This document shows, piece by piece, positions 61,481 to 64,000 of a stretch of 64,000 nt of DNA. The notes beneath the pieces were generated by a model that saw only the letters and a program-made list of their open reading frames with translations, did not search any database and had not been told where the DNA came from. Positions within the stretch are counted from its first letter, which is position 1, and each line of letters begins with the position of its first letter. Both the position numbers and the translations under genes were made by a program. The stretch comes from Bacillota bacterium (GTDB lineage: Bacteria > Bacillota > Clostridia > Peptostreptococcales > Anaerovoracaceae), in NCBI GenBank assembly GCA_019420305.1, contig JAHZHL010000036.1, positions 1 to 64,000 of the forward strand, given 5' to 3'.

Positions 61481-63397
61481 CTAAAATAAATTTTTCTTAT
61501 ATATGATGTATAGATCTGTCAGCTCTTTCACTTTTCCCTGCATCTCCACCTGGAGTCTTGATGCCGTATCATAGTCCTTGCTGTCCAAAGCGCGAACAAT
61601 CCGGGTAAGCAGGCATTGTTCGTTCAGACGATCCTTTCCGAGGAAATTCCGGATTTCATTGATCTTTTCCCAGTATACAACATCATAATCTACACAGTCA
61701 CTGTCATCATGGCATTTTACACAGTTCCGCACCAGATCCATGGTATTCGGAACGATTCGGTTATGCAGTTCGGTCGCCCACTGACCAACGATAGCTTCTT
61801 TATAGGAAGCCAGGGTAATCGGCGTCATAACATTATCCCGCTGGAAAATTTCCAGCTTTTCCGCGTGATCGTCAAAAGCGCAGATATTTTCCCATACGGT
61901 GCGGGGAGCTCTGCCAAACAGCACGTCCCGCTCCTGGCTGGTGTACTCCTCAAATACATCCAATTCGCTCCTGTAAAGGCGATCCCGTTCCAGATAAAAA
62001 TCTTCCTGCTCGAAATCCTTTGAAATAGAGGCTTCCAGCTCTTTTGAGGTCTTCCGTGCTTCTAACGCCGCCTTGATTCCATCCAGCATTGCCATATAGG
62101 ATGCCGCCAGCACCAAATACGTGTTGCTCTTCGGGTTCGGCGCCCGCAGCTCAAATCTCGTCGCCAGCGGATTTTCCACGTCGCGGACCAGACCGACCAG
62201 TACCGTTCTGTTTCTTGACGGCAGTTCCACTCCGTGTCCCAAAGAGGTTACGACGCAGACCGGCGCTTCATATCCGGGCTTCAGCCGGTTAAACGCGTCA
62301 TTCGTGGCGCTGACAAAAGGATTTACCACATCATAGTTTTTCAGAATTCCCATCAGCGCGCCGAATCCGATCGGGCTCAGAAAGTCCTCCCTCATGTCCT
62401 TTGCCGCAAAGAGATTCACATGCCTTCCGTCTTTTAATTTCGCCGCAAGACCCATGTGTGTATGTTCTCCACTTCCGGCGACGCCTTCCATCGGCTTTGC
62501 CATAAACGTTACGTCCAGACCATACAGCCGGAAAATATCCCGCACAATATATTTAATATGATTTTCGTTATCCGCTGCCTGAATGGCAGTTGAGAATTTC
62601 CAGTCGATCTCAAGCTGTTCCATAACATGATCGTAGTTTCCGGAGTTTCCCAGCTTTGCCTTTACACCTCCGACTTCTTTGTGACCCATTTCCATTTGCA
62701 GCCCATAGCGATCCAGCAAAAGCATTGTTTCTTCCAGAGCGGTTCTGACCGGTCCGATGGTGCGCTTCCAGTACTGCTCTTTCAGAATCTGCGCGGTAGA
62801 AAGCTGTTCTCTGTCTGTCTCATCATCCGGAGTCTTGACCCAGAATTCCAGTTCTGTCGCGGCTGTAATCTCTATTTTTTCAATATCGTCCACGGAGTCG
62901 ATCGGGAGATGTTCCAGAACATAAGGGTTCTTTTTTATAATTTCAAGCAGATCCCGCTTAAAATTTACAATCGCGTCTCTCAGAATCACCCTTGCCCCGA
63001 CCTCTGCCACGTCATTGTGAATCAGAAAGGATGGAATCCGTAAAGTTCCTACCGGAAGACCGGTTTCCCGATCAATATGCTTAAAATTATGATCTACATA
63101 CCAGTTTACCTCGGTATCCGGAATAATGTCCACCTTCGCGTTGTTCAGTTCCGCAATTTTCGGAAGCACTACGCTGGAACCGTCGGTCTGAACTCCAACG
63201 CTCAAGAATTTATCTATATCCTCAAGAAAGAGTCCCGCCGGAATTTTTTCATCCGTATCATGTCCTCCAATATCAATTCCCACAAGCGATACAAAACGAA
63301 CCTCCGGATGTTTCTTCAGTATATCCCGAATCTCCTCTTTTGAATGATGTTCCGCCGGTATCGTAAACAGCATCTTATCCAAGTCAAAATCCAACAT
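61481..63397 (-). CDS. glnA: Glutamine synthetase, long form with C-terminal extension
   Basis: 638-residue glutamine synthetase family protein. Catalytic features: TELEFWVK, the ATP/Glu site AGSGEHTHMGLAAKL, PSRNRTVLVGLV, and RFELRAPNPKSNTYL. About 200 residues follow the normal catalytic core (about residues 440-638, a largely helical, acidic region with NCVKCHDDSDC); classical GSI is about 450-470. A longer type of this kind is found in Clostridia. I chose ATG at 63397; a TTG three codons upstream is closer to AGGAG and remains possible. Confidence 0.88.
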   Translation of the reverse strand: MLDFDLDKMLFTIPAEHHSKEEIRDILKKHPEVRFVSLVGIDIGGHDTDEKIPAGLFLEDIDKFLSVGVQTDGSSVVLPKIAELNNAKVDIIPDTEVNWYVDHNFKHIDRETGLPVGTLRIPSFLIHNDVAEVGARVILRDAIVNFKRDLLEIIKKNPYVLEHLPIDSVDDIEKIEITAATELEFWVKTPDDETDREQLSTAQILKEQYWKRTIGPVRTALEETMLLLDRYGLQMEMGHKEVGGVKAKLGNSGNYDHVMEQLEIDWKFSTAIQAADNENHIKYIVRDIFRLYGLDVTFMAKPMEGVAGSGEHTHMGLAAKLKDGRHVNLFAAKDMREDFLSPIGFGALMGILKNYDVVNPFVSATNDAFNRLKPGYEAPVCVVTSLGHGVELPSRNRTVLVGLVRDVENPLATRFELRAPNPKSNTYLVLAASYMAMLDGIKAALEARKTSKELEASISKDFEQEDFYLERDRLYRSELDVFEEYTSQERDVLFGRAPRTVWENICAFDDHAEKLEIFQRDNVMTPITLASYKEAIVGQWATELHNRIVPNTMDLVRNCVKCHDDSDCVDYDVVYWEKINEIRNFLGKDRLNEQCLLTRIVRALDSKDYDTASRLQVEMQGKVKELTDLYIIYKKNLF

Positions 63398-63439
63398 GTA
63401 AAACAATACTCCTTTCCAACGTATCTCTCACAATAGGGC

Positions 63440-63481
63440 GGGACATCCCCTCTGCAGACGGGCCTGCAAAAAGAATGTCCC
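63440..63481. repeat. Inverted repeat in the glutamine synthetase leader
   Basis: GGGACAT / ATGTCCC with an inner GCAG / CTGC pairing. On the plus strand it is followed by a pyrimidine-rich run ending in TTTTT, on the minus strand by no U-tract, so it may be a regulatory fold rather than a terminator for the upstream gene. Confidence 0.5.
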
Positions 63482-63517
63482 TCTTATCCCTCTTTTTATT
63501 CAAATTAAATTCAGTCC

Positions 63518-64000
63518 TTATTCTGCTCCGGAACTTTCATCCTGCGCCGGCGCCAGCTGGTTCAGATAATCTCTCAGTTCATCCAGGTATTCACCATACT
63601 TCGCCCAGTCACCGTCGCGCTGCGCGGATTCCGCATTGTTGAAGGCTTCCTGCGCTTTCTGAGCAAGTTCTGTCTGGCTGAGGGTCTCCTGCTTTGCTCC
63701 CTCCTGAGCCTGCGCGTCGCCGCTGCCCGGACTTTCTGTCGCGCTGCCTTCTCCAAAGAGCGAATTTAAGGCTTCCGCCAGAGTCGTCTCATAAGCGATC
63801 TGGTCACCATACGCCACAATTACCCGTTTCACTTCCGGAATACTGGAATTTTTAGCCTCCAGATACACCGGTTCCACATAGAGCAGAGAATCCTCAATCG
63901 GAATGACGAACATATTTCCTCTGCTGTAGTTGGATCCGGCAGAATCCCATAAGGAGAATTCCTTAGATATCTCCGTGTTCTGGTCAATCTGCGCCTCGAT
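63518..64000 (-). CDS. UPF0182 family membrane protein, C-terminal part (cut by window edge)
   Basis: Only the last about 160 residues are inside the window; the frame stays open to base 64000. The segment SRGNMFVIPIEDSLLYVEPV followed by YLEAKNSSIPEVKRVIVAYG is the conserved C-terminal region of UPF0182 (COG1615) proteins, large membrane proteins of unknown function. The tail is a Gly/Ser/Gln-rich linker and a short helical repeat region with Glu and Ala. Confidence 0.88.
   Translation of the reverse strand: MEAQIDQNTEISKEFSLWDSAGSNYSRGNMFVIPIEDSLLYVEPVYLEAKNSSIPEVKRVIVAYGDQIAYETTLAEALNSLFGEGSATESPGSGDAQAQEGAKQETLSQTELAQKAQEAFNNAESAQRDGDWAKYGEYLDELRDYLNQLAPAQDESSGAE

Noticed and set aside
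1..64000. Mobile elements, CRISPR arrays, tRNA or rRNA genes
   Set aside because: I found no transposase, integrase, spaced direct repeats, or tRNA-like cloverleaf; the inverted WOR leader copies are regulatory elements rather than insertion-sequence ends, as each has its own promoter and terminator and they flank no transposase.

Overview
The window looks like chromosome from a strictly anaerobic, amino-acid- and nucleobase-fermenting member of the Clostridia, plausibly the Anaerovoracaceae / Clostridiales family XIII. This is inference from gene content: pyruvate formate-lyase with its activase, two tungsten aldehyde oxidoreductase (WOR/AOR) systems, ferredoxin-rich electron transfer, sigma-54 enhancer-binding proteins and a reductive pyrimidine pathway. 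Most genes lie on the minus strand. I see no tRNA, rRNA, insertion sequence, prophage or CRISPR array.

Layout. 0.1-3.2 kb: pflA and pflB. 3.4-9.9 kb: housekeeping and vitamin genes (a U32 peptidase related to rRNA hydroxylase RlhA, an AI-2E family permease, NiaR beside a PTS_EIIC_2/PfoR-like membrane protein, a short homoserine dehydrogenase). 10-22.4 kb: a fermentation region with a class III aminotransferase, two PAS-type sigma-54 activators, a sodium:solute symporter with a small membrane partner and an unknown protein, an iron-type alcohol dehydrogenase, a GPH-type permease and a saccharopine-dehydrogenase-like enzyme. Two operons here have matching -24/-12 promoters and the same 18-base upstream motif about 92 bases further upstream. 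24.4-34.9 kb: a reductive pyrimidine-degradation cluster (preT/preA, dihydropyrimidinase, two M20 carbamoyl-amidohydrolases, a PreA paralogue whose catalytic cysteine is replaced, a LacI regulator, a thioredoxin reductase). Uracil or thymine would be reduced, ring-opened and decarbamoylated to a beta-amino acid. The aminotransferase and alcohol dehydrogenase could carry beta-alanine on to malonate semialdehyde and 3-hydroxypropionate. 35-44 kb: a conserved block (cyclophilin, Nudix, split chromate transporter, proS, ispDF, YacL-type PIN/TRAM, CarD) and a divergent two-component system.

44-57.9 kb is a tungsten island: mobB, the tungstate ABC transporter tupCBA behind a Moco/Tuco-like riboswitch and terminator, a HesA/MoeB-type activating enzyme, a G5-NlpC/P60 cell-wall hydrolase, a MoaD-like protein, a two-subunit WOR (worS, worL) and, divergently, a WOR operon (worS, worL, moaD-like, NuoE-, NuoF- and NuoG-like subunits) of the kind proposed to bifurcate electrons between NAD+ and ferredoxin. 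The two divergent WOR operons start with the same 50-nt leader element, one on each strand: 34 identical flanking positions around a 16-nt variable hairpin, with its 3' end forming the 5' arm of an intrinsic terminator. This twin attenuator-like leader is the most interesting signal in the window.

57.9-64 kb: an aspartate-type aminotransferase, a TIGR00300 (ornithine cyclodeaminase-like) protein, serS, a long glutamine synthetase and the 3' end of a UPF0182 membrane-protein gene cut by the window edge.
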